Source: Nemertoderma westbladi
Taxonomy: Eukaryota; Xenacoelomorpha; Nemertodermatida; Nemertodermatidae
Reading direction: 5' to 3'
Assembly (NCBI GenBank): GCA_032718475.1
Contig: JAUCBJ010004612.1
Span: 23,534-87,533, forward strand
Length of the DNA stretch: 64,000 nt
The notes below the pieces were generated by a model, which saw only the letters and a list, made by a program, of their open reading frames with translations, had not been told where the DNA came from and searched no databases. Both the position numbers and the translations under genes were made by a program. Numbering within the stretch: the stretch's first letter is position 1; each line of letters begins with the position of its first letter. Below are positions 34,967-43,879 of this stretch, one piece after another.

Positions 34967-37396
34967 ATGGCTGTAGATACATATATCACTCTACTTTCAG
35001 ATAGCTCATTAAACACTTACCCCAATAATAACCCTAGCGAGTTTACTGTTGATTTAGCCGAAGAATTATATATTGGTCCAAACGCTAAAATTGGACTCGC
35101 CGAGATACAATACCAAGCAACATACAGTAATATTACTCTGCAAACTCAAATCTTGCTGTCAATCGGGGTAGATGCAAAAGATGCCAAATTATACAGTTTA
35201 TTTCCTGGTATGCATAGCTCTATTCAAGTCATTATTGATGATATAAATAAACTGTTTAATTCTGAAGCGAAATATAGAGATTTCGAATTCATTTTTAATA
35301 CAAATAATTCTAGAATTAAATTTAAATTTCCTAAAAAGTTGAAAAAAATACAATTAAGTCTACGCGGTGATTTAATTCAAATTCTAGGCTTAAAACCGTT
35401 ATTGGATCAGAATCATCCGAGTATTCCGAATTGGGATATATACAGTACCACTACAGTGGATGAATTAAGCAATATAGAACAGCCGATATTAATTTTAAAT
35501 TATAGTGGACCAAAAATTTCGGAAATTGGGATTTTAGATTTTCCGGCTCCCACGAATATTACTCGTAATAAAGATACAATCTTCATATATACAGATATTA
35601 TTAAGAGCTCATTTGTTGGTGACGCTTTAGCACCGCTCTTAACCCTATTAAACCCGGGGGGGGGGTCAATATGACCCCTCCCGTGGTTTTTTTATTATAA
35701 TTCTGAAACAAACGCAGTTGGGAATCTGAAATTTTATGACTTTTCCTAAAAATCTATTGTCTTCCTAGTAGTGAAAACCGTTTTCAAAAATATTGGGTAC
35801 TTTTCGAGTTATAGCGCCATTTTTTAACCCTACTTTTGGCACTTTTTTTGAGACGTTTTTTGAAAATTACATTTCATTAAATATGAATTGTAACATCTCT
35901 ATTTTTTATTTACACGGGTTTTTTGGTGTTAGAAATTTGATGGAATTCATATAAATTGATTTAGAAATTTTAAACTTGTTTTTTTCGGTGGGTGCCAAAT
36001 TTTGGTGCCAGCACCAAATTTTGAAATAAGTCAATTTTGTAAATTGATCGTTTGAAACTTGTTTTTTACGCAATTGGGGTGTTTTGGGTTTCTGGATTCG
36101 AAGAAATATATACGAGTTGCACGAAGCGTATCAAACTTGTATTTTTCGGTGCTGTGTGCAAATTTTGGTGCTAGCACGAAATTTTGAAAATCCATTCAAT
36201 AGATAAAATTGCTTGTGAGAATTTATTTCTTGCGTTTTAGAGGTTTATGGCTGTTCTGAATTCAATGGAAAATATAATTATCGAACTAGACATCTCAAAC
36301 TTGTATTTTTCGGATGTGGGTGCAAAATGTGGTGCTAGCACCAAATTTTGAAAACCATCAAATATATCAATTGATTGTGTCACCTTGTTTCTTGCGTTAT
36401 ACGGGTTTGTGATGGTTCTGAATTCAATGGAATCAGTAAAAATTTCATAAGAGTTGTCCAACTTGTATTTTTCGCCGGTGGGTGAAAATTGTTGTGCCAG
36501 CACCAAATTTTGGAAAATATGCAAATTGATAAGTAGATAGTATCACCTTGTTTCTTGCGTTATATGGGTTTATGAGGGTCCTGAATCCGATGGAATCAAT
36601 AAAAACTGCACTGGACATCGCAAACTTGTACTTTTTGGTGATGGGTACGAAATTTGGTGCTAGCACCAAAATTTGCCAAATTACGCCGAAAAATACAAGT
36701 AGCAATGATCTAGCATATTAGAAATGTATTCCATTAGAATCAGCGCCCTCGAAAACCTGAAAATGTGAATTTATAGCATCGTATAAGTGAATTAAAAATT
36801 TTGTGTTCTAACTGAAAAGTGCTGGTTACTTGTTTTTTTCATTTTTTTCCTACGCAGAGAGGACTAAACAGCAATTTATAGTAATGATATCATTTTTTAA
36901 TATTTTCCAATGTATTTTACACCCCAGAAAACCTGTATTGAAAAATAATTAGCCGAAAATGTAACTTTCAAATTTGGTGAAAATTGTGCACTACTTGTAA
37001 TTTTGGTGCTGCAATATAACCACCCCAGTACATTTTTTCGAAAATTTTTTTTTTCGGTCGGATCCAGACAAGTGATACCTACGTACAAACAAAAAATCAG
37101 ACGTTTTCGTAAATATTTGTAGATTTTAGAGGGGGGGGTCAATATGACCCCCTCCCGGTATTTGTACAACATTTTATAGCCCGGTACTAATAGGGTTAAG
37201 AACCTGTCCTTTAACACAATTAAATCGAAAATATATTAATCACGAATACGAGAGCATTTGCTATTACCCGTTGTTGAATAAAAAACTAAAAACAATCTTA
37301 ATTACTTTACGTGACGGTCAAGGTGAATTAATTAATTTCAACGGTGGTCGCACTGTTATAACACTTAAGTTAATACGTGGTAGTGGTGATGGATGA
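34967..37396 (+). pseudogene. Penton-like minor capsid protein 1, split by a TTAA MITE
   Basis: The first 225 codons (34967-35640) start MAVDTYITLLSDSS. The N-terminal signature (LLSDSSxxxYPxNN, then FTVDLAEELYIGPNAKIGLAEIQY at residues 9-48) is the pattern of Polinton minor capsid (penton) proteins. At codon 225 a TTAA site is occupied by the MITE at 35643-37195. Beyond it the same reading frame resumes at the second TTAA and runs about 66 codons to a stop at 37394-37396. So the gene was intact before insertion and the insertion keeps frame only if it is removed. The 3' part overlaps the next start at 37389. Confidence 0.85.
35643..37195 (-). mobile_element. TTAA-flanked piggyBac-type MITE, copy 3 (1,553 bp), inside the penton-like gene
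   Basis: TTAA at 35639-35642 and 37196-37199. Ends are ccctatta and taataggg. Orientation is opposite to copies 1 and 2. It carries the same two subterminal palindromes (G run, tcaatatga, C run) and five 163-bp units. It post-dates the Polinton insertion. Confidence 0.93.
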
Positions 37397-38238
37397 GTTC
37401 TACGTTAGACTACCAAGTAACTCCTGTCCAATTGATTTTCCTCGTAATACTGGTAGTAATTATCAGATCAATTTTCATGGCGCCTTACCTATAAATCCAA
37501 ACGAAAACTGGGTGGTAGGTATAAAAAGTATATGTTACTTAGCCACGTTACCGTCCATGTATAACAATGTAGAGAATGTTATTTTATTAAAAAAAGGGAA
37601 AAAAAAATTTGAGGATACACTTCCATCCGGTTTGTTCTACAGTATCAATGACATTATAGATTATTTTAACACTGGGGCGTTGAAAGATAAATTACAAATA
37701 GTTGAAAATACTCAGCAAAATAGGTTGCAATTTATTATAAGGAAAACTGTACGAGAGTTATTTATAGGTCAGTCAACAATTAGCCTATTATTTTGGAATT
37801 ACTGAAAATAATCTCGGTGCGAATTTAAATCCAAATTTTAAAATTATTTTAAAGACGAAAAATAATATAAAGTGTTATTTAATAAAGGTTATCGGAAATG
37901 AAGAAAAAGCTTACCAGATGGTATTTTTATGCCCTCAACCACCCAATTCTATTCCAGAACCTAAATCGAACATGTACGTGACTACTAATATAATTGAAAA
38001 TGAATATATTAATGACTTTGGTTTAGCCTTACTTCGTCGTGTCGCGATACCTGATGACGTGAAATATGGTAGTGTAATAAATAAAGAATTTGTCAAGGAT
38101 ACAATTCATTATATCCCTGTAAAAAAATCATATAAGATAACATACATTCATATTGAAATAACAGACAAAGAAGGAAAAGATTTGAATTTTGAATACGGCA
38201 CAACTTCAATTACCTTACACTTTAAAAAAATAAATTAA
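37389..38238 (+). pseudogene. Penton-like minor capsid protein 2 (tandem paralogue), frameshifted
   Basis: The start is at ATG 37389 (37377 is only an upstream GTG). The opening RLPSNSCPIDFPRN, then INFHGALPINPNENWVVGIKSICY, has the same pattern as the preceding gene. The first frame ends at 37805. The sequence continues in the +1 frame from about 37790 (FGITENNLG) to a stop at 38236-38238, with LRRVAIPDDV and YGTTSITLHFKK near the end. A single-base change in a T run would explain the shift. The start overlaps the end of gene 1 by 8 bp. The two genes probably supply related single-jelly-roll proteins. Confidence 0.8.
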
Positions 38239-38239
38239 A

Positions 38240-38804
38240 ATGGATTCCGATTTATTTCAAAGATACAGTAAACCTCAATATGGTGGTGCAGACTCTAATC
38301 TTGCTGTTTTTAAAGGTGGTAGAAGTACGAGAGGCTCGACGCAAGTTCCTGTTTTTCGAGGTGGTTCATATATTGACCCTTAAGGACAACAAATTGGTGC
38401 ATTTGGTCCAAACTTAAAACAACGTCGTTTTCAACGTTATCGTAGAGGTATGTTGCGAACAAATCAACACGGGGAAGGTATATTTACAGACGCTTTATCT
38501 ACATTGAAAAAATTTGGTAAGCCATTAGCAAAAAAAAGTGTTACAAAAAGCTAAACCATTTACCACAAAATTTATGAGACAACACGTAATACCAAAAGGT
38601 AAGCGGGTCTTACATCAGCAGGCTAATACGGTTATTAATAAAGCATTAAATAAAATGAAACCATCAACAAGATCTGTTGTAGAAAAAGTTTATAGAGATT
38701 TAAAGCGACCTACTAGGCCAATGTCTATGAACATACATCATCGTCGTAGTAAAAATAGAAAAATAAAAGGCAAACTGAAACACTGCGAAAAAAGTATTTT
38801 TTAA
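38240..38804 (+). pseudogene. Gly-rich minor virion-like protein, broken by a stop and a frameshift
   Basis: From ATG 38240: MDSDLFQRYSKPQYGGAD, then VFKGGRST and PVFRGGSYI, a Gly-rich start with paired (P)VF-GG motifs as in small Polinton structural proteins. TAA at 38381 interrupts the frame. The same frame reopens (QQIGAFGPNLKQRRFQRYRR) to about 38550. After an A run near 38530 the +1 frame carries KPFTTKFMRQHVIPKGKRV to 38804, very basic. It lies just before MCP (2-bp gap). A DNA-condensing or membrane-active virion role is a guess from position and composition. Confidence 0.55.
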
Positions 38805-38806
38805 TA

Positions 38807-40066
38807 ATGTCAATTATTAAGGAATTAGATTTATTTTCTACACAGCCAATACAGACTGAATTTAAAGCAAAGCATTATGAAACAATTTACCCGGTATCCA
38901 ATCTCAGAAGTGAGTCTAGGGAAGTCACGTTCCTTGTACCAAGATCCAATAAATTTTATACGAAACTGCAAGATGCGTTATTAATTACAAAATATACTGT
39001 ACGGTGGGATAGACGACTTGAAAACTCCCATATTTATATGTTGAATTACCCTTCTGGGACTATGTGGAGTGATATTAAAATAGACCTTAATGAGAAGCAG
39101 GTTGAAAATAGCAATAACCATTATTTCTACAAGTCGTACTTATCCAATTTACTATTTACAACATACGAATCTAAAAATGGGCTACTGGGGGCGGGTGGCT
39201 TTCATCAGCCTTTATCTGAACACGGAAATGAAATTAATCCTGGTGCGCATCCTATTGGCGATGCCTTTAGTAAACAAATGCAATTTGTAAGTGGATTGAC
39301 AATTGATTTTGATACTGAAACTAAAATAATACAACCTGGGTATGATTTAAGAATGCATTTTAGAAAAGTATCAAATTCGTTTATTTTTAAAATCACTCCA
39401 AATGCAAACGCTGTGACAAATCTTCCGTTAGAATTAGATGAAGTAAAGATCCTAATCCCTAGAATGGAGGTTAATCCAGTAATAGAAAGCAGTCACCTAA
39501 AAGGTTTAGAGAGTTACGATATTGAATATCAATTCCAAAAAAAGGAGGTTACAATATTTACTATTCCCGCTCAAACCACAAATTACACCCAAACAAACAT
39601 ATTTGATGGTAAAAAACCCAAATTAGTTATTATCGGTTTTATAACAAATAATGCATATTCGGGAGAATTAATTAGTAACCCCTTAAAATTTGAACATTTT
39701 AACCTTAGATGCGCGGAACTGATTGTAGACGGTCTTCCAGTAGGTGGTGTAATATACGACCCTAATTTTACAGATGGAACATACATTTTTGAGTATACTC
39801 AATTAATGAAAAACATTAATACATATATTAACGGTTATGGAGGTAATAATATAGACCATGAAACCTACTTAGGTAATTGCCCACTCATATCCTGGGACCT
39901 AACCGCCGACGGCTATGTTAGAGATCCGCAACCTTCGATATATACTAACGGCCAATTAAAATTAAGATTTGCCGAACCGTTGGTTGAGACCATAAATGTA
40001 ATCGTTTTTAATATTTATGATCAATCATTAAGTTTAAATAGCAGGAAAGAAATACATATCGATTAA
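38807..40066 (+). CDS. MCP: Major capsid protein, double jelly-roll type
   Basis: 419 aa, intact. The N-terminus (KELDLFSTQPIQTEF, then YPVSNL) and following beta-rich sequence match the start of Polinton/adintovirus MCPs. Recognisable segments are DIKIDLNEKQVENSNNHYFYKSYLSNLL near residues 90-120 and GLESYDIEYQF then FTIPAQT near 225-250, typical of the hinge between the two jelly rolls. The protein forms the hexon-like capsid facets. Its place between the minor virion genes and protease agrees. It is one of three core genes still fully open here. Confidence 0.88.
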   Translation: MSIIKELDLFSTQPIQTEFKAKHYETIYPVSNLRSESREVTFLVPRSNKFYTKLQDALLITKYTVRWDRRLENSHIYMLNYPSGTMWSDIKIDLNEKQVENSNNHYFYKSYLSNLLFTTYESKNGLLGAGGFHQPLSEHGNEINPGAHPIGDAFSKQMQFVSGLTIDFDTETKIIQPGYDLRMHFRKVSNSFIFKITPNANAVTNLPLELDEVKILIPRMEVNPVIESSHLKGLESYDIEYQFQKKEVTIFTIPAQTTNYTQTNIFDGKKPKLVIIGFITNNAYSGELISNPLKFEHFNLRCAELIVDGLPVGGVIYDPNFTDGTYIFEYTQLMKNINTYINGYGGNNIDHETYLGNCPLISWDLTADGYVRDPQPSIYTNGQLKLRFAEPLVETINVIVFNIYDQSLSLNSRKEIHID

Positions 40067-40068
40067 GT

Positions 40069-40528
40069 ATGTTATCTACAGAGGACCTTGATATGTTTCC
40101 AGTGGGTGGTCACTGGTCACTATTTGGGAGCGTTTTCATCTAACAAATTACCTAAATTAGATAATAATAAGCGGAGAGATTATGGGTTAATAGTAAACAC
40201 CAATAAAGAGCATCTACCCGGGGTTCATTGGATAGCTATATATATACGAGATAATGAGGCTGAATTATTTAATTCATTTGGACCAAAATATCCAAACAGA
40301 TGTATTGAAAAATGGCTTGAGAAAAATTCAGCAAGTTGGCGTACTACCCGGAAACAATTTCAAGACCCCAGGAGGACCACATGTGGATTATACTGTCTTT
40401 ATTACTTGGTAAATCGAATTCACACAAACTATCCAATGAGAGCGTTTACAAATAATGTGGAAATAAATGAAATAATATTATATAAATGGCTTGTTAATTA
40501 TTATAAAATAAACCAACAAGCGTTGTAA
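40069..40528 (+). pseudogene. PRO: Adenain-like cysteine protease, N-terminal frameshift
   Basis: The C-terminal 146 codons (40088-40528) contain VHWIAIYI (His47), LFNSFGP (position 62), Gln92 and TTCGLYCLYY (Cys99). The Gln-to-Cys distance of 7 matches adenovirus protease. Where an acidic residue completes the triad in relatives (usually DSYG or FDPxG), this copy has Asn62. The only ATG with a protease-like N-terminus is 40069 (MLSTEDLDMF), but that frame fails after about 24 codons, and HYLGAFSSNKLP follows in the next frame. Such enzymes mature capsid precursors. This copy looks inactive or recently decayed. Confidence 0.85.
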
Positions 40529-40559
40529 TTAATCATTTAACTTTTGTTTATCAGATAAA

Positions 40560-41159
40560 ATGGATAATATTATTTTTGTTGATTTTCAATATTATACGAT
40601 AGACAATAAGGAATATCCGGTAGTATTTAAAGAATTTGCTATATTCGATTCTAATTACAACAAAACTAATGTAAAGACATTTTTAATTAAAGGTCCACCT
40701 AATATTAAGTTATCAGCATTAGATAAAGCTCACGTAAACAATTTACGAGACATGACTTCGTATTTACCTTGGGATTACAGTGTCATTTCGCAAGATGATT
40801 TTAAAAAGTACATGAAGAGACATTTAAAATATAAAAAAAATATACATGTATTTGGGTTGATGAAGCGGGCAATATTAGTTTCCCAACTTGATGTTCTCGC
40901 ACCAAATTCGATGGAGAAATTGTGGATATATCAATATCAGCGATATTACAACTATTTAACCCCCTGTCGCTTCCATAATCAATTTATTACAGTAGAAAAT
41001 AAATGTGCTTTCCACTTAAACACAAGGGATAACTGTCTGCGGTACTGCTCTGCAAAACGAGTCGGAGGGTTTGAATTGAAACAATTTTTCGTGAGAAAGC
41101 GTTTAACTGACACTGATGATAAACAGAAAGAAATAACTGCGGTGAATGATGTACAGTAG
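40560..41159 (+). CDS. Exonuclease-like protein of mobile-element type (199 aa)
   Basis: Intact. IIFVDFQYYTID and VVFKEFAIF resemble the beginning of a DEDD-type fold known from invertebrate transposon-associated proteins, with LPWDYSVISQDDFKKYMKRHL and IHVFGLMKRAIL following at the usual distances. The C-terminus has CRFH and later C, H and C positions that could bind zinc. An obvious second catalytic acidic residue is missing in the first motif (DFQ rather than DxE), so nuclease activity is uncertain. Last gene of the plus-strand block. Confidence 0.45.
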   Translation: MDNIIFVDFQYYTIDNKEYPVVFKEFAIFDSNYNKTNVKTFLIKGPPNIKLSALDKAHVNNLRDMTSYLPWDYSVISQDDFKKYMKRHLKYKKNIHVFGLMKRAILVSQLDVLAPNSMEKLWIYQYQRYYNYLTPCRFHNQFITVENKCAFHLNTRDNCLRYCSAKRVGGFELKQFFVRKRLTDTDDKQKEITAVNDVQ

Positions 41160-42198
41160 GTTTACTCTAAGCATGTAATGTGATGGGATAATATAATTGT
41201 TTTAATGTCAATAAAAATAATAAAAACATTAAAATCTATTTTTTTATATCTCAGTTTGACTGAAGGTGTAGGGCTTAAGTTTACACTCACAAACACACCG
41301 TACCTACCGGTAGCCGGCTGTTGTATCAGAGTTTAACTCAGTAGCTAGCCGGCTTTACACATACAGTCATATAGCAACAACGCTAAACTGTAGAACGGCA
41401 GAATGGCACCCCTTTCTAGAGTGACAGCACCCACAGGGCTTTAGCGTTACTTACTAATAATAAAATTAAATTAACCTGACATGAGGTTCGTGAATGCAGC
41501 ATTAGAGGGGCCCACCTAACAATAGGCCTACTGGTACCAGCACTGTAGCTCTCTTGTAACTGTATACTTGGATAGAGCAAGGGCATGCAGGTTTCTTTGA
41601 TTTAAGGATTACGCTATTACACTTGAATGCTTCCAATTTTCTGTTTACAACTTTAATTGCTACTACTGTTGCATAGGCAAGCCTATACAGCTATAGTTAA
41701 CTTTATGTGGCCCCCTTTTTCGAATGTTGACTCAATATGGTTGGTCTAATCTACATTACTGTGGGCTACTACTGTTGCATAGGCAAGCCTATACAGCTAT
41801 AGTTAACTTTATGCGGCCCCCTTTTTCGAATGTTGACCCAATATGGTTTACAGTTAACCTTTAGAACTCACACTAGGCGCACCTTCATTCGGTTAGGCAT
41901 ATAGGCCTAATCACTACTCCTCAACTGAAAGCCGCCTAGCACATTGATACAATAGGTGTGGCTAGCAATATATAAAATTCACTGCTCCCAAGTTCATTCA
42001 TCCACTTCATGTTGTAGGCCTATAGGCCTATAAAACATAGTTAGTTTATTTATGTATTCGCTTTTTTTTTAATTAGATATAAAATATAAAATATACAATA
42101 CAATACAAAAACCTACTGATACCGGTAACACACATTAACCCTCTACCTAACAGACGTGACTAATTATATAGGCCTATGAGTCTACTTGCTGTACGAGT
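41160..42198. other. Convergent non-coding centre of the Polinton
   Basis: Between the plus-strand and minus-strand blocks. AT-rich with taggcctata motifs. It contains a direct duplication (41659-41745 and 41765-41851) and an A/T microsatellite. Transcripts of both blocks probably end here (aataaaaataataaa near 41208-41222). Confidence 0.6.
41659..41851 (+). repeat. Direct duplication, period 106 bp
   Basis: gctactactgttgcataggc and the next 65 bp recur 106 bp later with two base changes (tgtggc/tgcggc, gactcaa/gacccaa). Two units only. Confidence 0.85.
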
Positions 42199-42552
42199 CT
42201 ACTGACGTATTCTCGGATCAGATGGAAGTAGTAGAGTTGGTGTTGGAACTGGAGCTGCTGCTATATCTTCATGTTCATCCCAGTTCTCTCCCCTACTATA
42301 ATTGTCCAGACTTATCTGATGCGCTTCTCCAGGTTGTACTCTAACGTTTAAATTGAAGTTTTTATTGGTCGTCAATGTGGTTTGGTGACCTTGGCTGCCG
42401 CTGGTTTTATTTTTAATCATTATTGTTATTTCACCGTTGTTATTTTTTAAATGTAATTCAGTTACATTTAATGATGTAAAATAAAGGTCGTCTCCATCAA
42501 CATCAAATTTTAATAAACAGTCGCCGATATTTTCAATGAAAGAAAATGCCAT
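42199..42552 (-). CDS. Polinton hypothetical protein (117 aa)
   Basis: I chose the Met at 42552 (MAFSFIENIGDCLLKFDVD). The longer frame to 42648 adds only a Lys-run and simple sequence. The N-terminal 85 residues look beta-rich (LLKFDVDGDDLYFTSLNVTEL). The C-terminus is acidic then Pro-rich (ENWDEHED, then APVPTPTLLLP). No family recognised. It is the last gene of the minus-strand block. Confidence 0.5.
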   Translation of the reverse strand: MAFSFIENIGDCLLKFDVDGDDLYFTSLNVTELHLKNNNGEITIMIKNKTSGSQGHQTTLTTNKNFNLNVRVQPGEAHQISLDNYSRGENWDEHEDIAAAPVPTPTLLLPSDPRIRQ

Positions 42553-42648
42553 CTTGGATGTTGGTGTTGGATGTTGGATGTTGGTTGATTGATAGAAGGA
42601 TTGTCGGAACTGAAGTTTGTTGAGGTTAGTTTTTTTTTTTTTTTTCAA

Positions 42649-43297
42649 ATATGAAGATAAGTTAGGCCTAGTCTATACCAGTATTTATTTTTTTATTTTA
42701 CGGTAGGGAAACAAAATTATAGTTCACTGTTAGAAAAATTGAGTTTATATATATTTTTGTAGAGGGTCGCAGATGTTTAGATTACAAAATTCTCATAGTT
42801 AACAAAATGCACAACATAAACCTTTCCCATGCAGATTAGTTAGCGATATATGCTCTGTTCGTTGTTCTATTCTGAATGTAGGGAGATGCATAGCTGATGT
42901 TTTAATAATATGTACCAGTATACAGACTAGTAACAGATAGGAGGGCATCGTCTTTGACTATGAATACCAGCACATAGCCCTAATCTATTCTCACCGAACT
43001 TAGCGTTGCCTGCTGCACACACGCACACTCATAAGTAACAGATGCGCTATTGTAGCTCACTCGTGAGCAGCGATGCTTAGTTAGCTAGCTAGCTACTGCC
43101 ACTGAGTATACTATGCCTACTTGAGTGTTACAAGCAATCGCTCTACTGAAGTTAGTTAGTTAGTTAATTTCCCCCAACTAGTTGTTGATTTTAAAAAAAT
43201 ATTCATAAATTTTTTTCCAGCCAAATTTAATATATATTTTACAGTAAAAATCTCCACCACCAAACAGCAACAACAACAACAATAAATTTCACTCGCA
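42649..43297. other. Intergenic gap in the right Polinton block
   Basis: No ORF. It contains ttagctagctagctactg and gttagttagttagttaa (43080-43166) and a CAA microsatellite (43265-43282). Likely promoter of the 117-aa gene on its right side. Confidence 0.4.
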
Positions 43298-43879
43298 CTA
43301 ATTATATTTTACATCAAAAACCCTCGCACCAAACAATAATAAATTATTAACCAGTTTGTTGAATATAGGATAATATATATGAAATTTAAACGGGGAACAC
43401 ATTAATGTACATTTACCAGTGTAGAAGCAGCAAACAACAACAATATTATTTATTCTGACTTTACAGTTATTGAATATTTTGGGCTCGTATGAAATTTCTA
43501 GTTTAACATTATCAAATATAACATAAAACCCGATATTGTTTATAAGTAACCTATAAATTACGGTATCGATACTAAAAATATAAGTACACAAATTGATTGA
43601 TTTAAAAATCAAATTAATGTTTGTTTTTTCGAATATATGCTTTTTCACTTTATTAAAATTATATTTTCTACCGAGAATTGTTATTCGTCCATTTGTAAAC
43701 ATTAATATGGTTGCACCAAATACCTTATATATAAACTGATTAGGTTTGAGTACAATTTTACCAGTCAATTGATTTTTTAATTCTTTTAAATTAAGTCCAT
43801 AAATGATCTGCTTACAACTTATATTTTTATTTACTATTTGATAATTCATCATCAACACCATCGTCTTTTGGTTCTTCAT
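43298..43879 (-). CDS. Candidate TBP-like protein (193 aa)
   Basis: Intact. Two internal segments share the TBP half-repeat layout. Residues 43-80 read VLKPNQF, ATILMFTNGRITILG and NKVKKHI. Residues 130-178 read SYEPKIFN, VVVCCFYTGKCTLM and a helix-like tail. In TBP each half has a Pro-x-x-Phe, a strand pair around F-x-(S/N)-G-(K/R), then G and a helix. Both halves fit that, though overall identity is low. If correct, it could bind the promoter regions of the element. Its 5' end overlaps the 3' end of the polymerase by about 49 bp. Start choice is uncertain (M7, M10 and M11 are alternatives). A chance resemblance is possible. Confidence 0.45.
   Translation of the reverse strand: MKNQKTMVLMMNYQIVNKNISCKQIIYGLNLKELKNQLTGKIVLKPNQFIYKVFGATILMFTNGRITILGRKYNFNKVKKHIFEKTNINLIFKSINLCTYIFSIDTVIYRLLINNIGFYVIFDNVKLEISYEPKIFNNCKVRINNIVVVCCFYTGKCTLMCSPFKFHIYYPIFNKLVNNLLLFGARVFDVKYN

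Noticed and set aside
37377-37388. GTG start giving MVVVMDEF
   Set aside because: In an animal-associated element an ATG start is expected; ATG 37389 gives the penton-like N-terminus directly.
42553-42648. Longer start for the 117-aa protein (MKKKKKTNL)
   Set aside because: The extra 32 residues come from a poly-T run and simple repeats; the later Met opens the structured part.
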